Notes under the pieces: model-generated
What the model was told of the DNA's origin: nothing
Database searches by the model: none
Seen by the model: only the letters and a program-made list of their open reading frames with translations
Source: Pilimelia terevasa
GTDB lineage: Bacteria; Actinomycetota; Actinomycetes; Mycobacteriales; Micromonosporaceae
Length of the DNA: 64,000 nt
Assembly (NCBI RefSeq): GCF_014647915.1
Contig: NZ_BMQC01000012.1
Coordinates: 33,584 to 97,583, forward strand
Reading direction: 5' to 3'
Shown here: positions 53,973 to 61,921 of the stretch, one piece after another
Layout of the letters: each line of letters begins with the position of its first letter
Position numbering within the stretch: position 1 is the first letter of the stretch
Program-made: the position numbers and the translations under genes

Positions 53973-54779
53973 TCACGGGCGGGTGGCATCCGGTGGGGTC
54001 CACACGAACGGGGTGGTCGTCGTCAGCGCCGCGAACCCCAGCCGCCGCAGGATCGGCCGGCTCTGCGCGGAGGCGTCCACCTGCAGGTACGGCACCCGCG
54101 CCGCCGCGGCGACCTGCGCCCGGTACGCCACCAGCGCCCGGTACACGCCCCGCCCCCGCCAGCCCGGCAGCGTCGCCCCGCCCCACAGCCCCCCGAAGTC
54201 CACCCCCGGCGTGATCACCAGCCACGCCACCGCGACCATCCGCGGCCCCGCCTCCGCCGCCACGACGTGCAGGCGCTCGCCGGCGCCGTCGCGGCGCTGG
54301 CGCAGTTCGGCGGCCAGCCAGCCGAAGTCGGCGCCCCACACCCGGGCCTGCAGCCGCGCCAGCCGGTCCAGGTCGGCGTCGGTGCCGACCTCCCGCAGCA
54401 CGACACCCCGCGGCGGGGTCGCCGGGCGCGCCGCCACCGCCCGGGTCGGCGCCACCAGTACCGTCTCCTCGTCCTCGGCGACGAAACCCGCGGCGCGCAG
54501 CCGGGCCGGCAGGTCCGCCGGCCGGTCGTGGCCCCACACCTTCCACTCGACGGCCTCCCCGCGGGCCGCGAAGAAGTCCCGCTGCCGGGCGATCAGCGCG
54601 TCCAGGTCGGCGCCCGCCACGCCCAGGTCGGCGGGCCCGGACACGAAACCGCGGTGGTGGCCCGCCACCCGCAGCACCGGCCCGTCCCACCGGGCCACCA
54701 CGCCCGGCGGCAGCGTCGCCTGACCCGCCAGCCGCAACTGCGCGTCGTACGCGGCCAGCAGCCGCTCCACATCCGCCAC
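53973..54779 (-). CDS. GNAT family acetyltransferase with N-terminal extension
   Basis: This 268-residue protein starts with GTG (MADVERLLAAYDAQL). The C-terminal half is GNAT-like, with VAVAWLVITPGVDFGGLWGGATLPGWRGRGVYRALVAYRAQVAAA and VPYLQVDASAQSRPILRRLGFAALTTTTPFVW. The first half (GHHRGFVSGPADLG, ARQRDFFAARGEAVEWKVWGHDRPADLPARLRAAGF) is the N-terminal part of two-domain GNATs of actinobacteria. The substrate is unknown. No clear ribosome binding site was found. Confidence 0.82.
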   Translation of the reverse strand: MADVERLLAAYDAQLRLAGQATLPPGVVARWDGPVLRVAGHHRGFVSGPADLGVAGADLDALIARQRDFFAARGEAVEWKVWGHDRPADLPARLRAAGFVAEDEETVLVAPTRAVAARPATPPRGVVLREVGTDADLDRLARLQARVWGADFGWLAAELRQRRDGAGERLHVVAAEAGPRMVAVAWLVITPGVDFGGLWGGATLPGWRGRGVYRALVAYRAQVAAAARVPYLQVDASAQSRPILRRLGFAALTTTTPFVWTPPDATRP

Positions 54780-54911
54780 CGGGCCAGCGTAGAAGCGGCG
54801 ACCCGGCCGCGCCCGCAGCGGCGCGCGGCGCCGCCGGCCCCGACCGGGGGCCGCCCGGTCGGGTGCCACCGGGGCTGCCCGGACCCGCCGCCGGCCCGCC
54901 CCGGCCGCCGG

Positions 54912-55907
54912 TCAGGTGTCGGCGCGGGTCCGGGAGGCGAAGCCGCGGGTGGCGGCGTGCCCGGCGGAGGTACCGGCGTGCACCAGGACCGGGTTGCCCG
55001 ACAGGTGCCGGACCACCAGCGCCACCTCGACCCGCGCGCAGCCGGCCAACCGGCTGCCGGGCACTTCCGCGGTGTGGGTGGCGCTCAGGTGGTGCTTGGC
55101 CGTGCTGATCCGGTGCTCGGGGGCCAGGGCCGGCGCCCCGCAGTCCCCGCCGTCGGCCGCCCGCGCCCGCACCTCGACCCAGGTGTCGACGGTGCTGCCG
55201 TCGAAGTCGGCGCTGCCCCCGGCACAGCCGGGAATCGACGAGGTGGCCTTGCACGTACTCAGGGCCGCGTCCTGCACCACCCGCACGCCCGCGCCGCCCC
55301 GCACCGGGTACACCGCCTCCAGTACCCGCACCGACTCGCCGGCCCCGACCAGCCGCAGGTCCGCCGCCGCCAGCGTCCACCGGTCCGCGCCCGGCGCCTT
55401 CTCCCGCGTCAACCGCGCCCCGGCCGGGATCCGCATCGCCACCTTCCGGCCCGCGTCGACGATCGTGGAGTACGCCGACACCTTCAGCCCGCACCGGTAC
55501 GCCCCCGCGGTCGGCGCCACCAGCAGCCACCGCAGCTCCGGCGTGACCTGCTCCTCGCCCGGCGGCACCAGGTTCGCCGCCCAGTAGCCGCCCAGCTCCG
55601 CGCCCGGCCCCAACTGCGGCCCGGCGCACGAGACCGCGAACGTGTTGCCCACGTTGTCCCCGGCCGCCAGCGCCGACACCGGCCGGGCGGACAGGTCCTG
55701 CGCCGTCAACCGGAACGCCTCGCCCGCGCGGGCGTCGACGCGCAGCTCCGTGCCCGGCACGTCGCGCAGCGTCGCCCGGCCCGTCACCTCGTAGACGAAC
55801 TCCGGGGCCGGCGGCCCGGCCGGCGGCGCCCACCACGGCAGCGCACCCGCGCCCAGGGCCGCGATGACACCCCACCGACCCCACACACCAGCCACCCCAA
55901 CCCACAT
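54912..55907 (-). CDS. Exported protein of unknown function
   Basis: This 331-residue protein has an N-terminal hydrophobic stretch (MWVGVAGVWGRWGVIAALGAGALPWW) serving as signal or anchor. The mature part is beta-rich with repeated Ig-like texture (GRATLRDVPGTELRVDARAGEAFRLTAQDLSARPV, AGAYRCGLKVSAYSTIVDAGRKVAMRIPAGARL) and at least six cysteines, which suggests disulfide-stabilised beta-sandwiches outside the cell. No family was recognised. The gene is monocistronic, divergent from the coiled-coil gene. Confidence 0.7.
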   Translation of the reverse strand: MWVGVAGVWGRWGVIAALGAGALPWWAPPAGPPAPEFVYEVTGRATLRDVPGTELRVDARAGEAFRLTAQDLSARPVSALAAGDNVGNTFAVSCAGPQLGPGAELGGYWAANLVPPGEEQVTPELRWLLVAPTAGAYRCGLKVSAYSTIVDAGRKVAMRIPAGARLTREKAPGADRWTLAAADLRLVGAGESVRVLEAVYPVRGGAGVRVVQDAALSTCKATSSIPGCAGGSADFDGSTVDTWVEVRARAADGGDCGAPALAPEHRISTAKHHLSATHTAEVPGSRLAGCARVEVALVVRHLSGNPVLVHAGTSAGHAATRGFASRTRADT

Positions 55908-55987
55908 CGACGTCGGCGAATACTAGCCGGTACGGGCGCTGCGGCAACACCACGCGAACGGTCACGCCGGCACCGCCGACACCCCAC

Positions 55988-55993
55988 TAAACT
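55988..55993 (+). promoter_or_regulatory. -10 box for a leaderless coiled-coil gene
   Basis: TAAACT ends nine bases before the ATG at 56003, so transcription should begin at or within a base or two of the start codon. No ribosome binding site is present. Confidence 0.6.
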
Positions 55994-56002
55994 CCCACAC
56001 CG

Positions 56003-57169
56003 ATGGACACCCTCGACGACACCGCCGCCGACACCGACCCGGCCCCCACCCGGCCCTGCGCCCACTGCGGCCGCCCCGTACCCCAACGCCACGCCGCCGG
56101 CCGGCCCTTCCGGTACTGCCGCGACAACGACGGCGCCTGCCAGCGCGCCACCCGCAACACCCGGCTGCGGCAGCGCACCTCCCCCGGCCTCGCCGGCCAC
56201 GTCGCCCGCACCCACGAACTCGTCGAACGCCTCGAAGCCGCCGCCGACACCCTCGCCGCCGCCCTCGACGGGGAACTGTCCCCCACCGGCGTCGAACGGC
56301 AACTCGCCCAGATCCGCGCCGAAGCCGCCCACGCCGTCGCCGCCGCCCACACCGAACGCGACGACGCCCGCCGCGACGCCGACACCCAACGCGCCGCCCG
56401 CACCGCCGCCGACGCCACCGCCGACGCCGCCCGCGCCGACGCCGCCCAGGCCGCCGACGCCGCCCGCCGCGACGCCGCCGACGCCGTCCAGGCCCGCGCC
56501 GACCGCGACGCCGCCGCCACCGACGCCGAGGACGCCCGCCGCGCCGCCCACGCCGCCGACACCCGCGCCGCCGCAGCCCGCGACGCCCGCGACGCCGCCC
56601 TCGCCGACGCCGAGACCGCCCACCAGCAGCGCGCCGCCGCCGACACCCTCGCCGCCGCCCACGCCGCCACCGTCGACGAACTGCGCGCCGCCCTCGCCGA
56701 CGCCCACACCGAACGCGACGACGCCCGCGCCCAGGCCCACACCGCCCGCACCGACACCCAGGCCGCCCGCACCGCCGCCGCCGACGCCGCCGAGGACGCC
56801 CGCCGGCAACGCGCCGCCCAGGCCGACGCCCAGGCCGACGCCCGCGCCGCCACCGCCGCCCTCGCCGAGGCCCGCGCCGACATCGACGCCCTCCGCGCCG
56901 ACCTGGCCGCCGCCCACACCGACACGCAGACCGCCCGCGCCGACCACCAGCAGGCCCGCGACGCCCACCTGCGCGCCGCCGCCGACGCCGCGGCCGCCAC
57001 CGACCGGGCCGCCCACCTCGCCGCGGCGCTCGCCGCCGCCGAGGACCGGCTCGCCCCCCTGACCGCCCAGGTCAGCCAGCTCGCCGCCGCCCTCGCCAGC
57101 CTCGGCGGCCCCCACCCGGGAACACCGCCCGGGCGTTCCGCGCCGGCCGACGCGCCCCCCACGGCGTAG
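56003..57169 (+). CDS. Zinc-finger-like protein with an extreme Ala/Asp/Arg coiled coil
   Basis: This 388-residue protein starts with a likely zinc-binding motif (CAHCGRPVPQRHAAGRPFRYCRDNDGACQRATRN: C-x2-C...C-x6-C). From about residue 65 to 365 it is a nearly uninterrupted helical coiled coil built from Ala, Asp, Arg, Thr and Glu (TERDDARRDADTQRAARTAADATADAARADAAQ...), then a short Pro-rich tail. The repeat HTERDDAR occurs twice (near residues 115 and 235). Such proteins may bind DNA at one end and span or organise through the coil, but no family was recognised. It is leaderless and C-rich in third positions. Confidence 0.75.
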   Translation: MDTLDDTAADTDPAPTRPCAHCGRPVPQRHAAGRPFRYCRDNDGACQRATRNTRLRQRTSPGLAGHVARTHELVERLEAAADTLAAALDGELSPTGVERQLAQIRAEAAHAVAAAHTERDDARRDADTQRAARTAADATADAARADAAQAADAARRDAADAVQARADRDAAATDAEDARRAAHAADTRAAAARDARDAALADAETAHQQRAAADTLAAAHAATVDELRAALADAHTERDDARAQAHTARTDTQAARTAAADAAEDARRQRAAQADAQADARAATAALAEARADIDALRADLAAAHTDTQTARADHQQARDAHLRAAADAAAATDRAAHLAAALAAAEDRLAPLTAQVSQLAAALASLGGPHPGTPPGRSAPADAPPTA

Positions 57170-57257
57170 GATGGTCCGGCCGCCCACCCGCCGCGGGCCA
57201 CCAGCACACCGGTGCGGCCGCCTCCGGTGGCCACCCGCCAGCGGGGGCACGGCGCCG

Positions 57258-57283
57258 GGAATCGCGGCGGCGGCACCGCCGTT
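57258..57283 (+). promoter_or_regulatory. Sigma-R-type promoter of rbpA (GGAAT-N18-GTT)
   Basis: GGAAT (57258-57262) and GTT (57281-57283) are exactly 18 bases apart, the consensus for the thiol-oxidative-stress sigma factor SigR. It lies 39 bases upstream of the rbpA ATG. In Streptomyces coelicolor rbpA is a known SigR target, which supports the call. Confidence 0.8.
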
Positions 57284-57321
57284 GCACCGGCGGACACCAC
57301 GATCGAGGGGAAACAGCCGAC

Positions 57322-57663
57322 ATGGGTGAACGTATGCTGCGCGGCAGCCGACTGGGCGCGGTCAGCTACGAATCCGACCGCAACACCGAACTCGCGCCGA
57401 GGCAGACCCGCGAGTACCTGTGCGCCAAGGGACACCAGTTCGAGGTCCCGTTCGCCGTCGACGCCGAGGTACCCATCACCTGGGAGTGCAAGTTCGACGG
57501 CTCCGTCGCCCGCCTGGTCGACGGCAGCGAACCCGAACAGAAGAAGGTCAAGCCGCCCCGCACCCACTGGGACATGCTCCTGGAGCGGCGGTCCATCGCC
57601 GAACTGGAGGACATCCTCGCCGAACGGCTCGACGAGGTCCGCGCCCGCCGCGGCGGCGTCTGA
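57322..57663 (+). CDS. rbpA: RNA polymerase-binding protein RbpA
   Basis: This 113-residue protein starts MGERMLRGSRLGAVSYESDRNTELAPRQTREYLCAKGHQFEVPFAVDAEVPITWECKFDGS, with the RbpA N-terminal tail and zinc-ribbon-like core (one pair of cysteines), and ends with THWDMLLERRSIAELEDILAERLDEVR, the sigma-interaction domain. RbpA binds group 1 sigma and RNA polymerase and stabilises the open complex, and is specific to actinobacteria. Preceded by a SigR-type promoter. It ends 3 bases before the convergent fxsA gene. Confidence 0.97.
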   Translation: MGERMLRGSRLGAVSYESDRNTELAPRQTREYLCAKGHQFEVPFAVDAEVPITWECKFDGSVARLVDGSEPEQKKVKPPRTHWDMLLERRSIAELEDILAERLDEVRARRGGV

Positions 57664-57666
57664 CCC

Positions 57667-58164
57667 TCACCGGTCCAGGATCTCCCCCTCCACCACGGCA
57701 CCGGGCCGCGGTCGGGCGTCACCGCCCGGCGGCGGCCCGCCGCGCTCCCGGCCCACCCGCGACCGGACCCGCCGCGCACCGAACCAGCCCACCAGTGCCC
57801 CCGGCCGGGCCGCCACCACCGCCGCCACCAGCCGCCGCACCGGCGGCGACCACAACACCAGCCCCAGCACGTCGCCCAGCAGCCCCGGCAACGCGATCAA
57901 CACCGCACCGGCGAGCGCCGCCGCCCCCGCCACCGCCGGCAGCCCCGGCGGGCGGCCCGCCGCCAGCTCCGCGCGCAGCCGACGCCACGCCCGCGCACCC
58001 TCCCGGCGGGCCAGCCACAGCCCGCACCACGAGGTCAGCAGCGACACCGCCACCGGCGGCCAGAACCCGAACCGGTGCGCCGCCGCCACGAACACCGCGA
58101 ACTCGGCGACGGCCAGCACCAGCCCGGCCACAGCGACCGCCGACACCAGCCGCCGCACGCTCAC
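57667..58164 (-). CDS. fxsA: FxsA family membrane protein
   Basis: This 165-residue protein has hydrophobic segments LVSAVAVAGLVLAVAEFAVFVAAAHRFG, PPVAVSLLTSWCGLWLARREGARAWRRLR and AAALAGAVLIALPGLLGDVLGLVLWSPPVRRLV, matching FxsA (phage T7 exclusion suppressor) in the GLxGDxxGL and PPxR phrases. A hydrophilic Arg/Pro-rich tail follows. It lies 7 bases downstream of the mannosyltransferase gene on the same strand and is probably part of the lnt-ppm1 operon. Function is unknown outside of phage exclusion. Confidence 0.87.
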   Translation of the reverse strand: MSVRRLVSAVAVAGLVLAVAEFAVFVAAAHRFGFWPPVAVSLLTSWCGLWLARREGARAWRRLRAELAAGRPPGLPAVAGAAALAGAVLIALPGLLGDVLGLVLWSPPVRRLVAAVVAARPGALVGWFGARRVRSRVGRERGGPPPGGDARPRPGAVVEGEILDR

Positions 58165-58171
58165 ACCCCCG

Positions 58172-58927
58172 CTACCGGCGCTTGTCGCCGCGCAGCCGGG
58201 CCAGCCGCGACGACGTACCCCACACGGCGACCTTCCACATCGCCTCGCCGATGATCGACGAGCTCATCTTCGACACGCCGCGCTCGCGCTCCACGAACCG
58301 GATCGGCACCTCCGCGAACCGGAACCCGGCCCGGAACGCCCGCCACGACAGGTCGACCTGGAAGCAGTAGCCCTGCGACTCCACCGCCGAGAGGTCGATC
58401 TTGTCCAGGACCGCCATCCGGTAGAGGCGGTAGCCGGCGGTGGCGTCGTGCAGGGGCATCCCCAGCATCATCCGGGTGTAGAAGTTCGCGCCCCGGGACA
58501 GGACCAGCCGGTGCATCGGCCAGTCCACCACCTGGCCGCCGCGCACCCAGCGGGACCCGACCACGACGTCGGCGTCGGCCGCCGCGGCCAGGAGCTTGGG
58601 CAGCTCCTCCGGCGCGTGGGAGCCGTCGGCGTCCATCTCCACCACGGCGTCGTAGTCGTGCTCCCTGGCCCACCGGAACCCGGCGATGTACGCGGCGCCG
58701 AGGCCCTGCTTGTCGGTGCGGTGCAGCACGTGCACCTGCTTGTCGGCGGCCGCCAGTTCGTCGGCGACCGCGCCCGTGCCGTCGGGGCTGTTGTCGTCGG
58801 CGATCAGGATGTCGACGTCGGGCGCCGCCGCGCGGACCCGCCCGGTGATCTGCCGGACGTTGTCGACCTCGTTGTAGGTCGGAATCACGACCAGGACTCG
58901 ACCCACTGCCGGGTACCCCTCGCTCAC
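58172..58927 (-). CDS. ppm1: Polyprenol monophosphomannose synthase (GT2, DPM1-like)
   Basis: This 251-residue GT2 enzyme starts with GTG overlapping the lnt stop (GTGA). VLVVIPTYNEVDNVRQITGRVRAAAPDVDILIADDNSPDGTG and the catalytic VVEMDADGSHAPEELPKLL (DxD) are diagnostic. VVDWPMHRLVLSRGANFYTRMMLGMPLHDATAGYRLYR follows. It transfers mannose from GDP-mannose to polyprenyl phosphate for lipoglycan and protein O-mannosylation. In Mycobacterium tuberculosis the catalytic and Lnt parts are one fused protein (Ppm1); here they are separate but coupled. Confidence 0.94.
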   Translation of the reverse strand: MSEGYPAVGRVLVVIPTYNEVDNVRQITGRVRAAAPDVDILIADDNSPDGTGAVADELAAADKQVHVLHRTDKQGLGAAYIAGFRWAREHDYDAVVEMDADGSHAPEELPKLLAAAADADVVVGSRWVRGGQVVDWPMHRLVLSRGANFYTRMMLGMPLHDATAGYRLYRMAVLDKIDLSAVESQGYCFQVDLSWRAFRAGFRFAEVPIRFVERERGVSKMSSSIIGEAMWKVAVWGTSSRLARLRGDKRR

Positions 58928-60549
58928 CCTCGCGCTCCGTCTCTGCGACCGGCCGCCGGCTGCCGCCGACGCACCACCACGGCGCCGACGGCCATCACCG
59001 CCGCCCACGCCACCAACACCAGTTCGGGCCAGTAGCCCAACCGGGTTGCCAGGGTACGCCCACCACCTGGGCGGACCTGATGTACCACCACCGCATCGGT
59101 GTTGAAACCGGTCGCCCCGACCACCGTGCCGTCGGCATCGACGAACGCCGACACCCCCACCGTCGAGGCCATCAGCGCGTCCCGGCCGTGCTCCACCGCC
59201 CGCAGCCGCACCATCGCCAGCTGCTGCGTGGCCTCCGCGACGTCGAACGTCGCGTTGTTCGTCTGCACCACCAGCACCTGGCCGCCGCCGGTGACCGCGT
59301 CCCGGACCACCTCGTCGTAGGCGACCTCGAAACAGATCACGTCGCCGACGGTCAGCGGGCCGGTGTCGATGACCCCCGGCGCCCGCCCGGCCACCATGTC
59401 CGAACCGACCCGGTCGACCTCCGCGCTGACCGCCCGCGCCAGCCGGCGCAGCGGCACGTACTCGGCGAACGGCACCGGATGCCGCTTCACGTACAACTGG
59501 GCGGTGTCGGCGCCCCGCTCCGGCGACCACAGCAGCCCCACGTTGCGGACCTGCCCCCGCCCCGGCCCCCGCAGCACCGCCCCGACCAGGATCGGCGCGC
59601 CCACCGCCGCCGCGGCCGCCGAGATCTGCACCGCCGCGTCCGGGCTGCGCAGCGGGTCGATGTCCGAGGAGTTCTCCGGCCACACCACCAGCGCCGGCCG
59701 GGCCGCCCGCCCCGCCGCGACCTCCGCCGCCAGCCTGCGGGTACCCGCCACGTGGTTGTCCAGGACCGCCCGCCGCTGCGCGTTGAAGTCCAGCCCGAGC
59801 CGGGGCACGTTGCCCTGGACCAGCGCCACCGTCACCGGCGCCCCCGCCGGCCGGGCCGCCGGGACCGCCGCCGCGGCCACGCCCAGCGCCACCCCGGCCG
59901 CCGCCGGCACCCAGCAGCGCGCGGACCGGCACCACGCCCACCACGCCCACCACGCCGCCCGCCGGTCGGCGGCGGCCCGGATCCGCGGCCACGCCCGCAC
60001 CGCCTCGGCCAGCAGCACCGCCAGCAGCCCCCCGGCCAACGCCACCCCCGCCGTCACCAGCGGCGCCCCGCCCAGCGCCGCCAGCCGCAGCAGCGGCGAC
60101 CCGTCCTGCCCGAACGCCAGCCGCGCCCACGGGAAACCGCCGAACGGCGTCCGGTCCCGCGCCGCCTCCTGCGCCACCCACAGCAGCGACGTCGTCACCG
60201 CCGGCCACCACCAGGCGCGCGCGCCCCACGGCGCCACCCACGCCAGCGCCCCGCCCAGCGCCGCCACGTACAGCGCCTGCAGCGCTGCCAGCAGCAGCCA
60301 CGGCAGCAGTCCCGTGTGCAGGTTCGACCACGCCAGCACCGGCGCGAAGAACACCCACCCCGTCACCAGGCCCAGCACCGCCCCGGACCGCACCCGCGCT
60401 CCGGACACTGCCACCGTCAGCAGCGCCACCGCCACCGGCGCCAGCCACGACCAGCCGTACGGCGGGAACGACACCAGCAGCAGCAGCCCCGCCACCGCCG
60501 CCACCACCGGCCGCCACACCCGCACCGTCACCGCACGCCACCGGGGCAC
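58924..60549 (-). CDS. lnt: Apolipoprotein N-acyltransferase
   Basis: This large membrane protein has about 6-8 N-terminal helices (VVAAVAGLLLLVSFPPYGWSWLAPVAVALLTVA, ALQALYVAALGGALAWVAPWG) and a nitrilase-like domain. The catalytic Glu is in LVVWPENSSDID, the Lys in LYVKRHPVPFAEYVPLR and the Cys in VGDVICFEVAYDE. Lnt N-acylates mature lipoproteins; in mycobacteria this pairs with Ppm. The start is uncertain: the frame extends to a TTG at 60627, while the GTG at 60549 follows a G-rich run at a ribosome-binding distance and leaves a normal short lead before the first helix. Confidence 0.92.
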   Translation of the reverse strand: MPRWRAVTVRVWRPVVAAVAGLLLLVSFPPYGWSWLAPVAVALLTVAVSGARVRSGAVLGLVTGWVFFAPVLAWSNLHTGLLPWLLLAALQALYVAALGGALAWVAPWGARAWWWPAVTTSLLWVAQEAARDRTPFGGFPWARLAFGQDGSPLLRLAALGGAPLVTAGVALAGGLLAVLLAEAVRAWPRIRAAADRRAAWWAWWAWCRSARCWVPAAAGVALGVAAAAVPAARPAGAPVTVALVQGNVPRLGLDFNAQRRAVLDNHVAGTRRLAAEVAAGRAARPALVVWPENSSDIDPLRSPDAAVQISAAAAAVGAPILVGAVLRGPGRGQVRNVGLLWSPERGADTAQLYVKRHPVPFAEYVPLRRLARAVSAEVDRVGSDMVAGRAPGVIDTGPLTVGDVICFEVAYDEVVRDAVTGGGQVLVVQTNNATFDVAEATQQLAMVRLRAVEHGRDALMASTVGVSAFVDADGTVVGATGFNTDAVVVHQVRPGGGRTLATRLGYWPELVLVAWAAVMAVGAVVVRRRQPAAGRRDGARG

Positions 60550-60627
60550 CGGCCAGACACCCCCCACACGACGATGGGGGCGTGGTCGCCACCGCGACCA
60601 CGCCCCGCGCTCCCAGATCCTCCCCAA

Positions 60628-60954
60628 GACCGGTGTAGGCAGTCACCGCCGCCACGACCTTCGGACCGACCCGACGAGCGCTGGGTGCACCCGCCGCGCC
60701 GTTGTCTACTGGCCGCGCGACCCGCCTGCCCCCGCCGGCACCCGCGATCAGGCACCGGCACACCGGCAGGACACGGCCGGTCCGCGCCGCCCCGCCGACC
60801 CCCGCCCGCTGGACCTGGGAATGGTCGAGGCCCGAAGACCCGCCACGTGGCCAGCCGGCGGAGGGACGAAGCGAACAACAGCCGCTTCCCGTTGTGAGGA
60901 CCACCAGACGGTACGCGACCCCACCGACCCAGCGTCAACCGGGACACGCCCACA
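60628..60954. other. Intergenic region upstream of lnt
   Basis: This stretch, together with the uncertain bases 60550-60627, holds no convincing gene. Candidate frames are Arg/Pro-rich shadows without ribosome binding sites. No clear hairpin or promoter was assigned. Confidence 0.5.
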
Positions 60955-61512
60955 TCACCCCCGCACGCCCACACCGTCGAGTGACGACACCAGCACCCGC
61001 CGCATCACCAACCGCGGCCACGCCGTCAACCCCTCACGCTCCTCGCACCGCCACAGCTCCCGCAACCCCGCGCCCCAACACTCCCGCGGCCACTCCACGA
61101 ACCCCTGCCCCGCATAGAACGGACCGTTCCACGGCACGTCCCGGAACGTCGTCAACGTCACCGCCGACACCCCCGCCGCTGCCGCCTCCGCCACCACCCG
61201 GTCCAGCAGCAGCCGGCCCGCACCCCGCCGCCCGAACGCCGGATGCACCGACAACTGCGCCACATGCACTAGGCCGTCCACCACGTCCGTCAACACGAAA
61301 CCCGCCGGACGCCCACCCGGCGGCACCGCCACCCACACCGCCGCCCGCCCCACATACTCCGCCAACACCCGCCCCGACGGCGGCGGATGAGCCGCCACCT
61401 CCGCCATCCCCACCGCCCGGAACAACCGCCCCGCCGCCACGTCCACCGCCCGCAGCCGCGGCACCTCCGCCACCTCCGCCAACCGCACCCGGAACACCCG
61501 GCCCCCTACCAT
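60955..61512 (-). CDS. GNAT family N-acetyltransferase
   Basis: This 185-residue protein starts MVGGRVFRVRLAEVAEVPRLRAVDVAAGRLF. The acetyl-CoA loop is in VHVAQLSVHPAFGRRGAGRLLLDRVVAEAAAAGVSAVTLTTFRDVPWNGPFYAGQGF, a close match to a frequent GNAT subgroup with the phrase VPWNxPFYxxxGF. The substrate is unknown. It is divergent from the DUF3224 gene, and the two starts are only seven bases apart. An ATG nine bases upstream would overlap the other gene. Confidence 0.9.
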   Translation of the reverse strand: MVGGRVFRVRLAEVAEVPRLRAVDVAAGRLFRAVGMAEVAAHPPPSGRVLAEYVGRAAVWVAVPPGGRPAGFVLTDVVDGLVHVAQLSVHPAFGRRGAGRLLLDRVVAEAAAAGVSAVTLTTFRDVPWNGPFYAGQGFVEWPRECWGAGLRELWRCEEREGLTAWPRLVMRRVLVSSLDGVGVRG

Positions 61513-61519
61513 CGACACC

Positions 61520-61921
61520 ATGCAGACCACCGGCACGTTCACCGTCTCCGACTGGACCCCCCAGCCCTACGCCAGCGGCATCACCACCGGCGTCGACGTC
61601 GGCCACGCCCACATGCGCAAAACCCTCGACGGCGCCATCACCGGCACCGCCCACACCCAGTTCAGCTACGCCTACGACAACACCACCGGCGTCGGCACCT
61701 ACGTCGCCCTCGAAACGTTCACCGGCAGCATCGACGGCCGCACCGGCACCCTCAACCTCGCCCACACCGCCACCACCACCGGAGCCGACACCCGCCACGC
61801 CGCCCAACTCGTCATCGTCCCCGCCAGCGGCACCGGCGACCTCACCGGCATCACCGGCACCGGCGACATCCGCATCGACCCCGACGGCACCCACCACCTC
61901 GACCTCGACTACACGCTGTAG
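61520..61921 (+). CDS. DUF3224 domain protein
   Basis: This 133-residue protein (MQTTGTFTVSDWTPQPYASGITTGVDVGHAHMRKTLDGAITGTAHTQFSYAYDNTTGVGTYVALETFTGSIDGRTGTLNLAHTAT...) is an all-beta barrel-like DUF3224 protein; GxLxGxSxxxF and SFxGxxxGRxGxFxLxHxG-type phrases are conserved. Function unknown. TACCAT at 61507-61512 is a -10 at seven bases from the ATG, so the message is leaderless. The 3' end overlaps the convergent amidohydrolase gene by 13 bases. Confidence 0.88.
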   Translation: MQTTGTFTVSDWTPQPYASGITTGVDVGHAHMRKTLDGAITGTAHTQFSYAYDNTTGVGTYVALETFTGSIDGRTGTLNLAHTATTTGADTRHAAQLVIVPASGTGDLTGITGTGDIRIDPDGTHHLDLDYTL

